Assembly (NCBI GenBank): GCA_004352715.1
Contig: SCFE01000014.1
Location: forward strand, 1,438,619-1,502,618
Length of the DNA: 64,000 nt
DNA from: Hofstenia miamia
Taxonomy: Eukaryota > Xenacoelomorpha > Acoela
Direction of reading: 5' to 3'
Made by a program: the position numbers and the translations under genes. The notes below the pieces were generated by a model that saw only the letters and a list, made by a program, of their open reading frames with translations, did no database searches and was not told where the DNA came from. This document shows positions 1 through 11,640 of this stretch, in pieces; within the stretch, counting starts at the first letter, position 1; every line of letters begins with the position of its first letter.

Positions 1-218
1 CAGCGATTGATTTCTTTTCCCCGCCACCGAGCTTCAAGAAATCTTTGATGACTTTACTCTTTGCTGAGCCCTTCTCCGACTTCGCCTACTCTTCCATTTG
101 CTCCTATTTCATCTCCTGTGACTGTCCTCGCTGCCGTAAAACTTGACTTGCTTTTATTTTCTTGTTGTGTATGCCTTCAGCGGCTAAATAAAGTCATTGA
201 TTATTATTATTATTTAAT
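1..218 (+). repeat. Probable 3' end of a LINE-like retroelement with TTA tail
   Basis: CT-rich sequence cut by the window edge runs into AATAAA at 187-192 and then a short TTA tract (about 201-215). An AATAAAGTCA ending followed by AT-rich repeats is also seen at the LINE remnant ending near 32605, and other LINE 3' ends in the window also finish in TTA repeats. No protein domain is recognisable in the 218 bases, so the class is an inference from the tail structure. Confidence 0.4.
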
Positions 219-1746
219 GCCTATCTACATGACATGCGTTTTGTACGAAATTATTCATAGAAAACCCTAATGTTAAAGCTTTGTTAAAGTATTTGCCAAG
301 CAATAAATCCCTCAGGCTAATTGAAAAACAAATATCGTCAGTATAAGTGTTTTAGAAAAATGCGTTAAGAGGGGATTATTCCGAAATGACATTTCATTCC
401 CAATCACTGACAATAGCTGTCCTTCAAATATGTATGAAACTAACAGTGACATATACATAACGTCAAGACAACCTCAAGAAGGAATACATTTAGACAAAAC
501 AATAAATTTGCTGCAATAAAATATAAAATTTCCAGCAGTTCCAGGACAAAAGGCAGTTGTAGGCAGTAACTTTAAATTTCCATGCAGTTCAAGGCAGTTC
601 CAGATTTCTAGGCAGCGCGGACACCCTTTTAATTGTGATTAATAAATAAAAAACATATTTTGAATGACAAGAGAATGTTCGCATGGGTCTATATAAATTG
701 TCCAAAGTAGTGAAATTGCAAATTAATTAGAATTATAGTAAATTTAGTACTTCTAGAATGACGCTTCCTACTAAAAATTAAAGACCTCATAAGGTACAAT
801 ACCAGAGTTAGCTAAATGCATTCAATTTACTACTTATTAGGAAAGATAATTTGCCATTTTAAAACACAAAAATTATATCATTCAATAAATCTGATTCAAT
901 TGACTTTTAGCAATCAAAAAATTAAGTTACCGAAACGAGAGTTTATTTTAAAATAAACCGAGTGGATTCTTAGCCGATATACCTTATTAAAAAAACAAAT
1001 AAAATAATGAAATTATCATCAATATCTTTCCAAGAAATGCTTAAATAAGTATACTTACTACATAGTACAAAAAATACCTCCTGCTACAAATTTAAAAATT
1101 ATTAACAAAAACACATAATTTTCAGAGAATGGAGTTATGCAATAATATAATCGACAAATTCAGTTGTCTTGCAGTATTACTTAAGTGTCACTTACATTTG
1201 TATATAGATATTAATCAATTTTAGTGATATAAATATATTTTCAATAGAAATTTACTTAAACAGAAAAGGTCCATTACAAACATTAGCACTCATCTAGTAT
1301 AGTGCAGAGGTATAACCCCTAAAAACTTCATTGTTAACATTAGATTTAAATTCATTAACAATGTAGTTTGATAGAGGGAAAACGTGATACATTTGAAATA
1401 ACATATTTTGTATAAGATTAATAGAGAGGTGTACCTAACAGTAAGCTATGAATAATATGTATTTGAAATTATGCAAAATCATTATAGTAATAATTTAAAT
1501 ATTATTGTAGATAGAAGAAAATTAATTCAGGAAGGTACAACTTTAATCAATATTGTAATGAAAGATAAATATGCAACCCTAATTCTACTAGTGTAACTCT
1601 TAAGTAACAATGCGAGTAGTCCAAATTTTTCAATAATGTTATCTACACCTGTCAACAAATATTTTGCAAGGATACACCTATAAGGTTGCCCCCTCCCTAA
1701 TACAATGATGAAGAAGTACATGCGAATACGAATGAAAATCGATTAT
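219..1746. other. AT-rich non-coding stretch
   Basis: I see no gene. A small island at about 530-632 has repeated GGCAGT words and ends in GCGCGGACACCC, which resembles the end of a hAT-type MITE, but no partner end or target duplication was found. Confidence 0.5.
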
Positions 1747-1915
1747 TGTAAAAATATTTAAATTCTTTCCATACCTAGTGCTTAGATAACGAGGCGGGCG
1801 AATATCTATTGGAACAATAACTATCCTGAAATACTTTGCTTTCTGAAAAAAACTGAATGCCGTCTAGGCGCTCCGTGCGCAGAATCAGAGGTTGTTGTGC
1901 CGTAGATGTCAATTC
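1747..1915 (-). repeat. Interspersed repeat, copy 1 (second copy at 40267-40437)
   Basis: This stretch aligns by eye over its whole length with 40267-40437, including shared words GAGGCGG, CCTGAAATA and AGAGGTTGT. Read on the minus strand, one frame gives the same peptide in both copies (KxKYFR, then VVP or VIVP, then IRPP, then YL), so the family may derive from a coding or LINE-associated sequence. The flanks are not similar. Class unknown. Confidence 0.6.
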
Positions 1916-2526
1916 TTTATCACCGATTTTAAAAATATCCCAATAGAATTTGGGTTAATATAAGCGCACGTGTATCCCTCTAAAATCACTCGTGAATGAT
2001 GAAATCAAAGGATTGAGCGAGTACTTCATACTTAAGTACTATACTTATAGGGATAGCATTATTGTTGGTTACGACAATTATGTGTAGATTATATATACTA
2101 AGCTAATACTTCTCTTGGAGAAAACACTGTTTGCGTTGTGGCCAATTTGGAATTGGAATATTATCACTAACCCAAAATATCACTTTACAGAAGTTAAATT
2201 CATAGCTTTTTTGAATTTCTATAATATATATTACGCATATTAATAATTAGCATTTCCAATTCACAGTAAATATTAAATGCTTCAACTAACAAGTTTCAAA
2301 TATTTTTATTTCATCAAACTTGCAGCTAATTCATATAAACTTTAATAGATTTTTTATTGTATTTCATCTCATTAGTCCTTATTGCGTTGGATCTTACTCC
2401 GTTTTACGTATTAAATCACGTTTAAAAATGAACAGTCTATTGACTTAATTGTAATACTTACGCGGTCCAATTAGATCAATTTGACATTTTGCTAATTGAA
2501 TATTAAATATTCTTGTAGAGTTACTC

Positions 2527-3110
2527 AGTCCGAGTTCGAGTTTTTACGTTTCGAGTTCGAGTATTTTTTTAAGGAAAATTCTTAGTTTGATCGAGTTTTT
2601 TCTAGTTTCGAGTTTTTTGGAGTTAAAAATATTTATTTACCAATAATTCTAAGCTAAAAAATAGTTTCTTGTTATTGGTATGGAAATTGAAATTTAAAAT
2701 AATTTAATTTTTAAGTTTGAGTTTTGATTTTTTCTCTTCTGAGTTTTCTGATAAAGTTTTGTAAGTTTATTCAAGTTCAATTTCTTAACATTCTGAGTAC
2801 TAAAAACCCTGGTTAAGATCTAGAACTTGAATAAGCTCACAAAACTTGATTAGAAAAACTTGGAAGAGAAATCATTAATATTTATTTGAAAATTCATTTA
2901 AGAATACTATAAAAATTGAATGATATTAAATTTCCCTTTCTTTGTCATTCTCAAAAAATTTTTTTAGAATACAAAATTGGGAATTATTGTAAGATCTTCA
3001 GAAACTTGAAATTAGAAACTCAGAGTTTTTTGGAAAAATGCTATAGTGTAAACTTGAAATGCAAAAACTGAATAACTTGAACTGATTCAAATAAACTTCT
3101 GCCACTGTCA
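2527..3110. repeat. AT-rich region of degenerate CGAGTT / AACTTGAA words, partly inverted
   Basis: The first half (to about 2820) is rich in GAGTTCGAGTTTT-type words and the second half in their complements (AACTTGAATAAG, AACTTGGAAGAG). The two halves meet near 2810 at CTAAAAACCCTGG. A related patch at 7240-7540 has AACTTGGAAGAG and ends in AAAACCCTGATTTT. It looks like a degenerate fold-back repeat family; boundaries are uncertain. Confidence 0.35.
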
Positions 3111-3147
3111 TTGGATATTACCAAGTAATTTGATATATTTTTATTGC

Positions 3148-3772
3148 AAATTGCCTAAAGGTATATTCAGAAAAGAATCTTTTGATGTACATCATTTGAT
3201 ATACATCAAAAAGATGCTTGTCTGAATTCACATCATTCAAACTGAAGCAACATAGCAAATCGTTATGACAATATGAACAAAAAATTTAGCATGAATGAGG
3301 TATAGGTATAAATTATATCAAAAGAGACATCAAAATTTAGTTTTAGCAGTTGTTTATTGAGTTTTAATATAGGCTAAATGATAAAATATTATACTTGATT
3401 TCATAAAAAAACTCAGATAAATATTATATAATGTACATATGACAAAAATTTGAAATGACCCATCTAATGTTAATAATCTTAATACCTAATTCATGGTAAA
3501 TTTTTGTTCATATTGTCATAATGATTTGCTATGTTGATCGCAAGGTTCCCTATGTCAGATTCAAGATTTTATATGTTGATAACAAGTAACAACCACAAAA
3601 TGATGCTCATCTGAACACAATTTTATCAAATTGATGTACATCAAAAAGACATTTGTCTTAATGCTCTCATATTTTGATAGATGCATCAAAAAAGCATACA
3701 TCAATATGATGCTCATCTGAATGCACTTTCATCAAAAGATGCACACCAAAGATGCTCATCTGAATGCAATTT
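3148..3772. mobile_element. Fold-back MITE with long internal inverted repeat
   Basis: The ends read AAATTGC at 3148 and its complement GCAATTT at 3766-3772. Inside, 3249-3296 (AACATAGCAAATCGTTATGA...) is an almost exact inverted copy of 3489-3535. Flanking modules carry repeated ATCTTTTGATGTACATC and GATGCTCATCTGAATGC words in both orientations. There is no coding potential. The structure fits a non-autonomous hairpin-forming DNA element; the superfamily is not identifiable and no target duplication was established. Confidence 0.6.
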
Positions 3773-4480
3773 AAGAGTATTTTGTTCAAGTATTGGTGAC
3801 ATTTTTTAACAAATGATTGGTATTGGTATTGAAATGATAAAAAATAATTTCACTTAAAAGTAATAAGTCAATATTCATATAATGAATTACAAGAAAACTA
3901 CCAACAACTTCAATATTTACTAGAGAAATATAGGAAGCATATAGCATGAGGAAATATTCAATTACTATTTCCAAAGTTTTTTGTCAACTAAGCTAAGAAA
4001 AATAATCGTTTTTCTGTAATAGCATTAAAACATAGCTTTCACAGCAATCTATTAACATTAAATAATTATTACTAATTTAGTTACTTGAAATGTGAAAATG
4101 TCAAAGACATATTTTAAGATCAAGTTCATATATTTGTTGAAGAAAATTGTGAAGTTGATGTAGCTCTTTCAGTTAAGAGATTAAAATATTTAGAAAAATT
4201 ATTTTTGGAGAAGTCATTTTGAAAAATTTTGATTTACCTAAAATGTTGAAAGTTTCAATTACAGAGCCAAAAGAATTGCTTAGAATGTGTACAGCATTGT
4301 AAATTTAAGTTTTCCTTTTCCCATTGCTTGACATCCTTTTATATATACATGCAAAAATTTAATAAAAATACCTTCAAGCTTACATTTGTACATTTGTACA
4401 GGCACCAAAATTAGGGATTGTTTTTATAATTAGAACTTATTTTTGACAAAATAAGTAAAATGTTAGGATGCAGTACATGT
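3773..4480. other. AT-rich non-coding stretch
   Basis: No gene, repeat boundary or RNA gene seen. Confidence 0.5.
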
Positions 4481-4664
4481 TTAACCCTTTGCGGTCGGGT
4501 ATGTAAAAAAATCTGTCTTAGGAAAACAGCAAAAATAAGGGATTTTTTTCCAACACATATAATTATTTTTACATCATATAATGTATGAGAACAACTTTTA
4601 TGGTACTAAATATAATAAAATCTTACAAACAGTCATTATGGTAAAGAGTAGCATGAATAGTCAT

Positions 4665-5335
4665 TTAGAGAGTTGCATGATACTCCTGAAAACAGTTTCC
4701 CAGGTGCAAAGCAGGTTTGTCAGGACACACAGGACATCTATATCTTGTATCACGTGGTCGTTCTCCTTCCGCGGCATTTCTGCGGCACCATACTCAACAA
4801 AGGCTAGGTCGTGGTTGTTGTCCAGTTGAGGGTATCTTTTCCAAGTAATGCTGCTGGCGTAATAACTGGCGGGGCATTCTTCCACCATGTGCCAAAGAGA
4901 AGAGTCGTTCAATTAGTAGAATCTCATAGTCATACAAATTTTTGAGTCTCATTTTGTCTGGAAAATATTTTTTGGCCAGTACAAAACCATTTCCGACGCC
5001 AATTAGTTGTAATAAATGGATTCTTAGCTTTGTCGGCCACACATACGATTTTCGCTGTGCTTGGATAGATTTATTTGTAGTCCACTGTCACCTGTGAACA
5101 TAGGAATTTGTTCACGACGATCAGCGCCAGGCAAAACAATATTCCAATCACGTTCAGTAATTGCACCAAGTTTGATATTATCATCGCTGTCCTCGTTCTC
5201 TGATTCTGCAGATGTTGAAGATGATAAAATTTGGTCTTCTTCGTTTTCACTTTCTGAATATTCATTATCCGTGTTGTCATCAAAACCATAACGTTGTACT
5301 GGAAGTCTTTCACGTCTTGGTCTACTGTACGCCAT
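4665..5335 (-). pseudogene. piggyBac transposase remnant: N-terminus joined to C-terminal Cys-rich finger
   Basis: Translation starts at the ATG 5335-5333 with MAYSRPRRERLPVQ, followed by an acidic, Ser-rich stretch (SESENEEDQ, ENEDSDDN) typical of piggyBac N-termini, then ITERDWN and FTGDSGLQ, after which the frame is lost near 5024. The DDE catalytic core is absent. Downstream, at about 4990-4665, another frame carries the Cys/His-rich C-terminal finger (RYRCPVCPDKPALHLGNC, then EYH) and a stop at 4667-4665. Known piggyBac transposases are about 550-600 residues, so more than half is missing. The copy cannot make a functional transposase but could be moved in trans if an active relative exists. 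Frame breaks include a stop just before the finger (near 4800). Confidence 0.75.
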
Positions 5336-5759
5336 GTCTGTGCAGCGGCTATTGCTTGATGAAGTGTTTAAACAGACGGCTAATAAAANAAAACAATATT
5401 CCAATCACGTTCAGTAATTGCACCAAGTTCGATATTATCGTCGCTGTCCTCGTTCTCTGATTCTGCAGATGTTGAAGATGATAAAATTTGGTCTTCTTCG
5501 TTTTCACTTTCTGAATATTCATTATCCGTGTTGTCATCAAAACCATAACGTTGTACTGGAAGTCTTTCACGTCTTGGTCTACTGTACGCCATGACAAGAA
5601 TAATACAAACTGGTTAAACACAAGCTTCATTCACTCACTCACTCCAGTGAATAGTGTAGGTGAAAATGTATGACTCACTCCGGAGAATAGGTAGGTAAAA
5701 ATAATTGTCTGTGCAGCGGCTATTGCTTGATGAAGTGTTTAAACAGACGGCTAATAAAA
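5134..5759. repeat. Duplicated segment around single N (likely assembly overlap)
   Basis: Bases 5134-5335 recur at 5391-5592 (offset 257), and 5335-5388 recur at 5706-5759. The second copy carries about 114 extra bases (5593-5706) between these blocks. The copies meet at one N (5389). The extra transposase N-terminus with ATG at 5592-5590 comes from this duplication. The pattern fits two alleles, one with a small deletion, joined end to end by the assembler. Confidence 0.75.
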
Positions 5760-5854
5760 ACATAGCAGTTATAAAGAATAGAGTTGCACGTGCATTGCCC
5801 GCCCGCCGGACACCTATCACGGGCATTGCCCGTGCGCCGACCGCAAAGGGTTAA

Positions 5855-8015
5855 GCAAGCTAATGCCATTATTTCAAGAAGGATTTATTTTAATATTTTT
5901 GTTTCTTTACCCAATCTCTAGTTAAGGTTCTTTAAGTCCAACCCATTCCTTAAATGATATTGTGATATGCATTTTTCACAGAATGAGAGAAGAGATTTTA
6001 TTTAGTTGGGACAGAAGGAATGTGCTGAGGGAAATGCATTTGTAATGAAATAAAAAAGAAGGCTGACACAAGACTATGTCAATATAGTTACTTATGTGTA
6101 TCTGTTATTTACTCCATTCTAAGGGCTTAGCCAACGTTCTGTTGGACATTTGGTCATACCAATTTTCACTTCTTAAAATTTTAATCTTTCACCTTTTTTG
6201 AGATCATGACAAAACCTAATAGTAGTAATAATTCATGTAATATGGGAATTCTTGTCTACCCCCTGATTAATTAATATTTTTAATAGATACATAAATGTAA
6301 CATAAATAGGATTAACTTTAATTTCTTTGTTCTTATGTTTTCTTAAAGTGAAAAACTCAATATATCTTTAACAAGGGCATAACTCTGAACAGCTCAATGA
6401 CCTGAAAATTGACCAACAATTGGCTTTTTAAAGTAATATACTAAAATGAATAGCCAGATTCCATCCTAACTTCTATAAATAATTGCATGCCAAATGAATA
6501 CTTACTGGTTTTTTAAAATGTATTTCTCATCTTTTTCTATAAAAGTGTCCCAGAGTGAGGCAATTCTTGAATTAATGCCTTGAAATATATATAAATCTGA
6601 AAAATTAGAATAATTATAATTTCCTATAAAAAAAATTGCATTAAAATAGAAATTGAAACTTAAAAAATTTATTTTTTATAATATTTTCAAGTGGAATTCT
6701 ATTCTAGTTTAAGCTTAAGTAGAAATAATTACTCTTCAGAGTTTCTTGGATGAAGATTCCAAGTATTTGAAAATGTTGTAATGCAATGTGTACATCATGG
6801 AAAACTATCAAACAGTATGTGACAAGTCTTAAAATATTTTATATTTTTAAGAAATTAAATAAAAGAATGTGCTGGGATTATTATATAACCTTTGGTCAGC
6901 AGGATTAAAAAAACAGCAGCTTGTAAAAAGAAAATTAGTGAGCTAACACATTAACTTAATTCTCAGTTATGACACATTGAAACAAATGAATCACTTTAGA
7001 ATTTCTTAAAAATTTCAAAATATAATTGGAACAATTCTAGGAAATATTTTATTAGAGATTTTATTTGAAAAGCACTATGGAATTCAATTGGTTATCATCA
7101 ACAACAAAGGATTAAGGTCATTTGTAATTGATTCATTTTGTCATATTCAATAAATTTCAAAATAAATATTGTAAATACTATTGTACAGTCATGTCAATAA
7201 AATTTTTACAATATTTAATTTTCACTAGGGGTGCTTTAATTACTCAGACTTTTAAGAACTTGAACTTGAATAGATTTTTTAAACTTGGAAGAGAAGTAAT
7301 AAATTCTTGAACCTGAACTCAATCAAAAACTTGCTTGAAATTATTGGAAACATCATTTATTTAAAATTGTAGCTTCTTTTCAATTAAAAAGACATATTTT
7401 TAATCTTAGAAAACTTGGAATTAAATAAAAGTAATTATTTCTTTACTCTTAAAATCATGGAATTTACTTCAGATATAACTTGAACCTGAATTCAAATTCA
7501 ACCTAAGTAATACAAGTTCAACTTGAAAACCCTGATTTTCACATAATTGGGTGTTCTTAAAGATCCACACATGAATATTTTTAAGAATTTCAGATACCAG
7601 TTACAAATATTTTCACAAATATCAAACATAAAATGTTAATTGTTATTTTGGTGGACTTTGAATATTTATTTATGTAGATATTGGGGTGCACTAGATCAGA
7701 GATATGGGGAAAAAATAATTATCCAATATGTCAATTTTGAAGTTGAAATATATTTCATATAATCAACAATATATTCTTTGACAAATGGAATTTACAAATT
7801 TCTATCCATGACTGTATGTACAGGTGCATGGGAAGGACTATTATTGTTATAAGAAACTAAAGGTACTTTAAATGACATTTGATCATAGATATCTTTTTCA
7901 TATTCTCTGCTGAAAGGTGTTTAGAATTATTTATATTTGTTATTTGTTCTGAATCTACCACTTCTATAGCTGATATTTGGAGTATTGATGTTTAAATTTT
8001 CAAGTATATAAATAA

Positions 8016-8020
<5 letters not shown>
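5855..8020. other. AT-rich non-coding stretch with one degenerate repeat patch
   Basis: No gene seen. At about 7240-7540 AACTTGAA/CCTGAA words recur, resembling the patch at 2810-3110. The rest holds no structure I can support. Confidence 0.5.
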
Positions 8021-8053
<33 letters not shown>

Positions 8054-8325
8054 ATATACTGGCACTGGGTATATGGTTTTTTCATTTTGTACCCAGTGCA
8101 AGTTTCAAGCAAAAACCCATCACCAGTATACCATATGAGGCCTCAAAAAAATACCCAACTTTTTTAATAGATGCAGACCCCATATGAAATTGTGTGCAGA
8201 AAATTGGGCCTGATATCAGACTTTTTCAAAAACCCATATACCCAGCACTAGAAGCTGTACTGGGGGCCAGTATATATTCCTGAAAAATCCCCAGCACCAA
8301 TATATGGGTATATTATAAGTATATN

Positions 8326-8356
<31 letters not shown>
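8021..8356. repeat. (TA)n tracts bracketing a small inverted-repeat element
   Basis: TA dinucleotide tracts lie at about 8021-8050 and 8326-8356 (with a single N at 8325). Between them, TATATACTGGC at about 8054 is inverted at about 8266-8276, and GGCACTGGGTATATGG (from 8061) is nearly inverted at 8233-8248. This looks like a small non-autonomous element inserted into, or generating, a TA microsatellite. Non-coding. Confidence 0.5.
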
Positions 8357-8357
<1 letters not shown>

Positions 8358-8360
<3 letters not shown>

Positions 8361-9296
8361 TAAGAGGTGCTTTGTTATTTACAGAGGCACTTTGTTGAGT
8401 TTACAATTTATAGAGGCTCTTTGTGGATATAATTATAGAGATTTTTTGAGGATTTTTTAACAATTTTTTATGAATATTTACATGATTTACAGATAAAATT
8501 AATATAATATTTAATTTTTGACACATTAATATTATTCATTTGTTAAACATTTTAGTATAAATAACTAAAAACAGTAATTAAATAGGAACACATTTACAAA
8601 TTTTGGCTGTTTGCCTTCATTGCCTTCCTTTTAAAATATTATTTAATTAAGTAACCACAATTAAGTGTCAAAGCTTCATATGCTTCATCATTAGAGCTGG
8701 CAGGTTACTACTTACTAGTATATATACTGACTAGTAAATTACTAGTGATGTTACTAGTAACTAATTTGAGGTTTCCTCTTATCAAGTGAATATTGAGTTC
8801 ACAAGTCAATATTACTATGTAGTGGTATGCAATCAAACAATATTATATTGTTTTTTTTGCTTTTGCAGTCATACAATGAGCTATTAATTGGGCACATACT
8901 TGAAAGTTGAATTTCCCAATAATTAAGGGATATGTAGGACATCAGAATATTTTATTAGGTTTCCACAGTTACTAGTAGATTATTTATGAGTTACTAGTTA
9001 TTTACTAGTAAACTATTTCAAGGTTATGACAACTTGCCAACCCTATTCATCATGGTAAAAATATAGGGTTGAGAGGTGCTTTGTTGGGAAAATATATTTA
9101 TAAGAGGCACTATGTTGCATCCCATTTAGAAATCAATATAAATTGATATAATAATTTCTTATATGATTTTATATGCTACATTTAGTGTAAGATGGGATTT
9201 TGAGGCCATATAGTTGAGTACTTTTCTAGTAAAAGCTGAGAGCTCTGTTTTATGGGAATTTTAAAATCAGAGGCACTTTGTTGAGCTCCTCTTATA
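8358..9296. mobile_element. MITE-like element with GAGGTGCTTTGTTG repeats, interrupted by a hAT MITE
   Basis: The left end ATTATAAGAGG (about 8358) is mirrored by CCTCTTATAAG at 9287-9297. A motif of the form AGAGG(T/C)(G/A)CTTTGTTG occurs at about 8363, 8383, 8412, 9072, 9103 and 9269, all in the same orientation and clustered near both ends. (TA)n tracts abut both sides (8326-8356 and 9298-9318). The middle is occupied by a second element (8692-9045). Superfamily unknown; a TA target is suggested by the flanks. Confidence 0.5.
8692..9045. mobile_element. hAT MITE with perfect 8-bp target duplication
   Basis: Ends TAGAGCTGGCAGGTT (8692) and, on the complement, TAGGGTTGGCAAGTT (ending at 9045) form imperfect inverted repeats. 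The 8 bases outside both ends are identical: TTCATCAT at 8684-8691 and 9046-9053. Eight-base duplications and TAGGG/CAGGG-type ends are the hAT signature. The interior is rich in TTACTAGTA words and non-coding. It sits inside the larger element 8358-9296 and so inserted later. Confidence 0.8.
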
Positions 9297-9297
9297 A

Positions 9298-9318
9298 GTA
9301 TATATATATATATATATA
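9298..9318. repeat. (TA)n microsatellite
   Basis: TA dinucleotide tract next to the right end of the element 8358-9296. A further short TA tract lies at about 9815-9832. Confidence 0.8.
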
Positions 9319-9499
9319 AATTTCATTAATGCTTATTTATTTAATCTTTATTTTGTGATTGTAGGCTTTTTGTAATAACTGACACCCCAGCACAAAGAAA
9401 CAACTGGTGCTCTTCATTTTTGACATGACATTGACCAGAAAAATTACCTAAATTAGTATCAAATCCACAGCTTCAAAAAAATATATGATACCAACAACC

Positions 9500-9800
9500 A
9501 TTTTTGTACCATCCCATTTTTGCTATGTACATGTGAATTGCTTTCAAGTCATATTCCTGAAGATCATGTAATTTGAAGTGGATTTGGAGATGTTTGGACT
9601 CCACATCCCTCAGATTTCTCACCTGTTAACTATTACTTTTGCACACTCTTAAAGGAAGAGTTTATTTTCAGCTTAGGTTCTGAAATCATTGAGAGAAAAA
9701 TCAACCCAGATTCAATTAATATGTATTAATCAAATTTCATGAGCAGTGGAAAATTTACCCTACAGTTGTGAGGATATCTTGGAGCAGAATGGTTCACATG
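9500..9800 (+). pseudogene. Tc1/mariner-type transposase remnant (C-terminal part)
   Basis: One plus-strand frame from 9589 reads TPHPSDFSPVNYYF, a degraded version of the PPxSPDLNPxDYxxW block that holds the third catalytic Asp of Tc1/mariner transposases, followed by a charged stretch (LLKEE) and an early stop near 9721. Fragments of the following C-terminal region may continue in other frames to about 9800. Only this block is recognisable, so the assignment rests on one motif and spacing. Confidence 0.4.
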
Positions 9801-9832
9801 TTCTGCATTTTCTGTATATATATATATATATA

Positions 9833-10900
9833 TGTGATTGTATACTTATTAAAACTAACAAACAATATATTTTAGAATAAGGTAAAACATGATTGCAAAG
9901 AGTATAAAAAAGATTGTGTTTAGGCTTTTTTAAGTTTTGGCTTATAGTTTATCTCTCAATGATGCGGATGAAACGTCCAAATGATTGCTACAAACAGCAA
10001 ACATACTTGGGAAGCTTGAATTTGAAAAGCATCTAGTAGAAAACATTTGATCAGTTCTTATACTTCATGTACCTTTACAATGAATTTTACCTAAGACTGA
10101 AGTTGTAATCCTCACAAGAGCACTTGTATTATTTGAAATCATTTAGGGTTTTTCCTTGATGATTTGAGTAAAAATCATTACAAACATGTTCATGTGCTTT
10201 TTGCAAATGATTAGTGTATCCTCTGATCTCTGATATACAGCAATTGACTTATATTGATCATAGCAGAGTGGCATATTAAAGTTTACTCTTCATGATTAAA
10301 GAAAACTTTATTTACAAATAAATCTAAGTCCCGCGACAGAGTTTATTGCTAAAATTCACTGCAACCAAATTACGTGTGAAATTTAGCTACAGATGCACAA
10401 ATTAGGATTACAATGAAAATTCATGTTTACCAGAATTTTAAAAGTGTAACACATCAAGAAGATAATCATGCAGATTGCCAGATTATAACATATCTATGTT
10501 AAGAGGCAATGTATGCCTGAGTATCACCAGTATTTGTGGGAAACTTACTGGTTGGAGTTTTTAACATCTTTAAATTGTGCACTTCAAATTTCTTTTCTGT
10601 AATCCATATATTGTATGCAATTAAATTACTTTATTATAATTTTATTGAAGTCACTAAAATGTGCAAGTGTACTAATTATAATAAAGGCAAAAAAGAAATT
10701 TGTTGTGCTTGCAACAACTTGATTTCAACTTCTGAAAAACTCTTTGATTGTTTGTAATAAAACGTTACATCTTACAAGGAAGCACTTGAAGCTAATTCTC
10801 AATATTCCAAATACATGCTATTATTGTGCACTTTTTGCGTTGAGCAAAATATAGATATTTTTCTATCAAATAGAAACAGTTCCATGTTGTGAACTTGTAT
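9833..10900. other. AT-rich non-coding stretch
   Basis: No gene or bounded repeat seen. A 73-codon ORF at 10536-10757 has no recognisable domain and biased AT-rich composition. Confidence 0.5.
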
Positions 10901-11640
10901 TGTTTTATACAATGTCCCATTTATTAGTGGTTTTTTTCTTTTCTATGAAATTCTTGAGGGAAGTCCACATGTTTCCAATGGATTGATATCTGGAGAATTG
11001 CTGGCCACTGCAGAATTCGAATGTCGTTTCAGACATGAAATCCTTTGTTTCACAAGAGGTTGAGGGGTTATGCTGTCTCCAATATCTAGTTGTTCGGATA
11101 TAAAGCATTTGCATATGGAACAAACTCTAACAGACTTTTGCAACTTTTTCATAGGCCTTTCCTGCACCAAACCTTGACTTTCATTTGATGCAACTGTAAA
11201 ATATACTCATCTGAGAAAAACTGTACGTTCCTCAAGTTTCTGTAAAACTCCGTCGTTTTTCCTCATGCAAATTTGTGATATTCAGTAGAATTTTTGAGCA
11301 GTTTCTTCTTTATGCATGATCTAGCCGATGGCTGATGCACAGTTGAATGGTGAACAGAAATCCCAGTCCTTTCTGTGAACTTTTGAGCATTGCCTTGTAC
11401 AGAGAAAATGCGATTTTTCGAAGCTATGTTTGTCATGCTACAAAATTTTCACAAGTATGGCCACTTCCAGCTTTTCTCATGTGAAATTTGCCACTTTCCA
11501 GAACTTCAATGTTTCTGTAGCAGGTAGTCTTTGGTATTCTTGATGCTGTGTATAGAAAACTAGAATCATGGGTGACATTGTGATACAGAAATTCGTTTGT
11601 TCTGTATGAGTAAGTTAAACACAAGCAAAAACGGCTATTT
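10900..11640 (-). pseudogene. Tc1-like transposase pseudogene
   Basis: Minus-strand translations, in shifting frames, recover a Tc1-like order of blocks. An N-terminal helix-turn-helix piece (KTTCYRNIEVLESGKFHMR) lies near 11550-11440, a linker near 11390-11280, FSDE with the first catalytic Asp near 11215, HNPSTSCETKDF (a decayed QDNAPCHxSxxTKxF block) near 11060, and NSPDINPLET near 10990-10960, followed by a short basic tail ending near 10905. At least three frame changes are needed, so it is long dead. I could not find convincing inverted repeats or a TA duplication at its ends. Confidence 0.65.

Larger units (their letters stand above)
4481..5854 (-). mobile_element. Internally deleted piggyBac element with TTAA duplications
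   Basis: TTAA at 4481-4484 and 5851-5854 flank perfect 14-bp inverted ends: CCCTTTGCGGTCGG at 4485-4498 and its complement at 5837-5850. TTAA targets with short inverted ends are the hallmark of the piggyBac superfamily. Inside, on the minus strand, lie only the N-terminal and C-terminal parts of a transposase. Next to the right end is a 17-bp palindrome with arms CACGGGCA / TGCCCGTG (5818-5834), a likely subterminal transposase-binding or structural site. The apparent length is inflated by a duplication around the single N at 5389. Confidence 0.85.
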
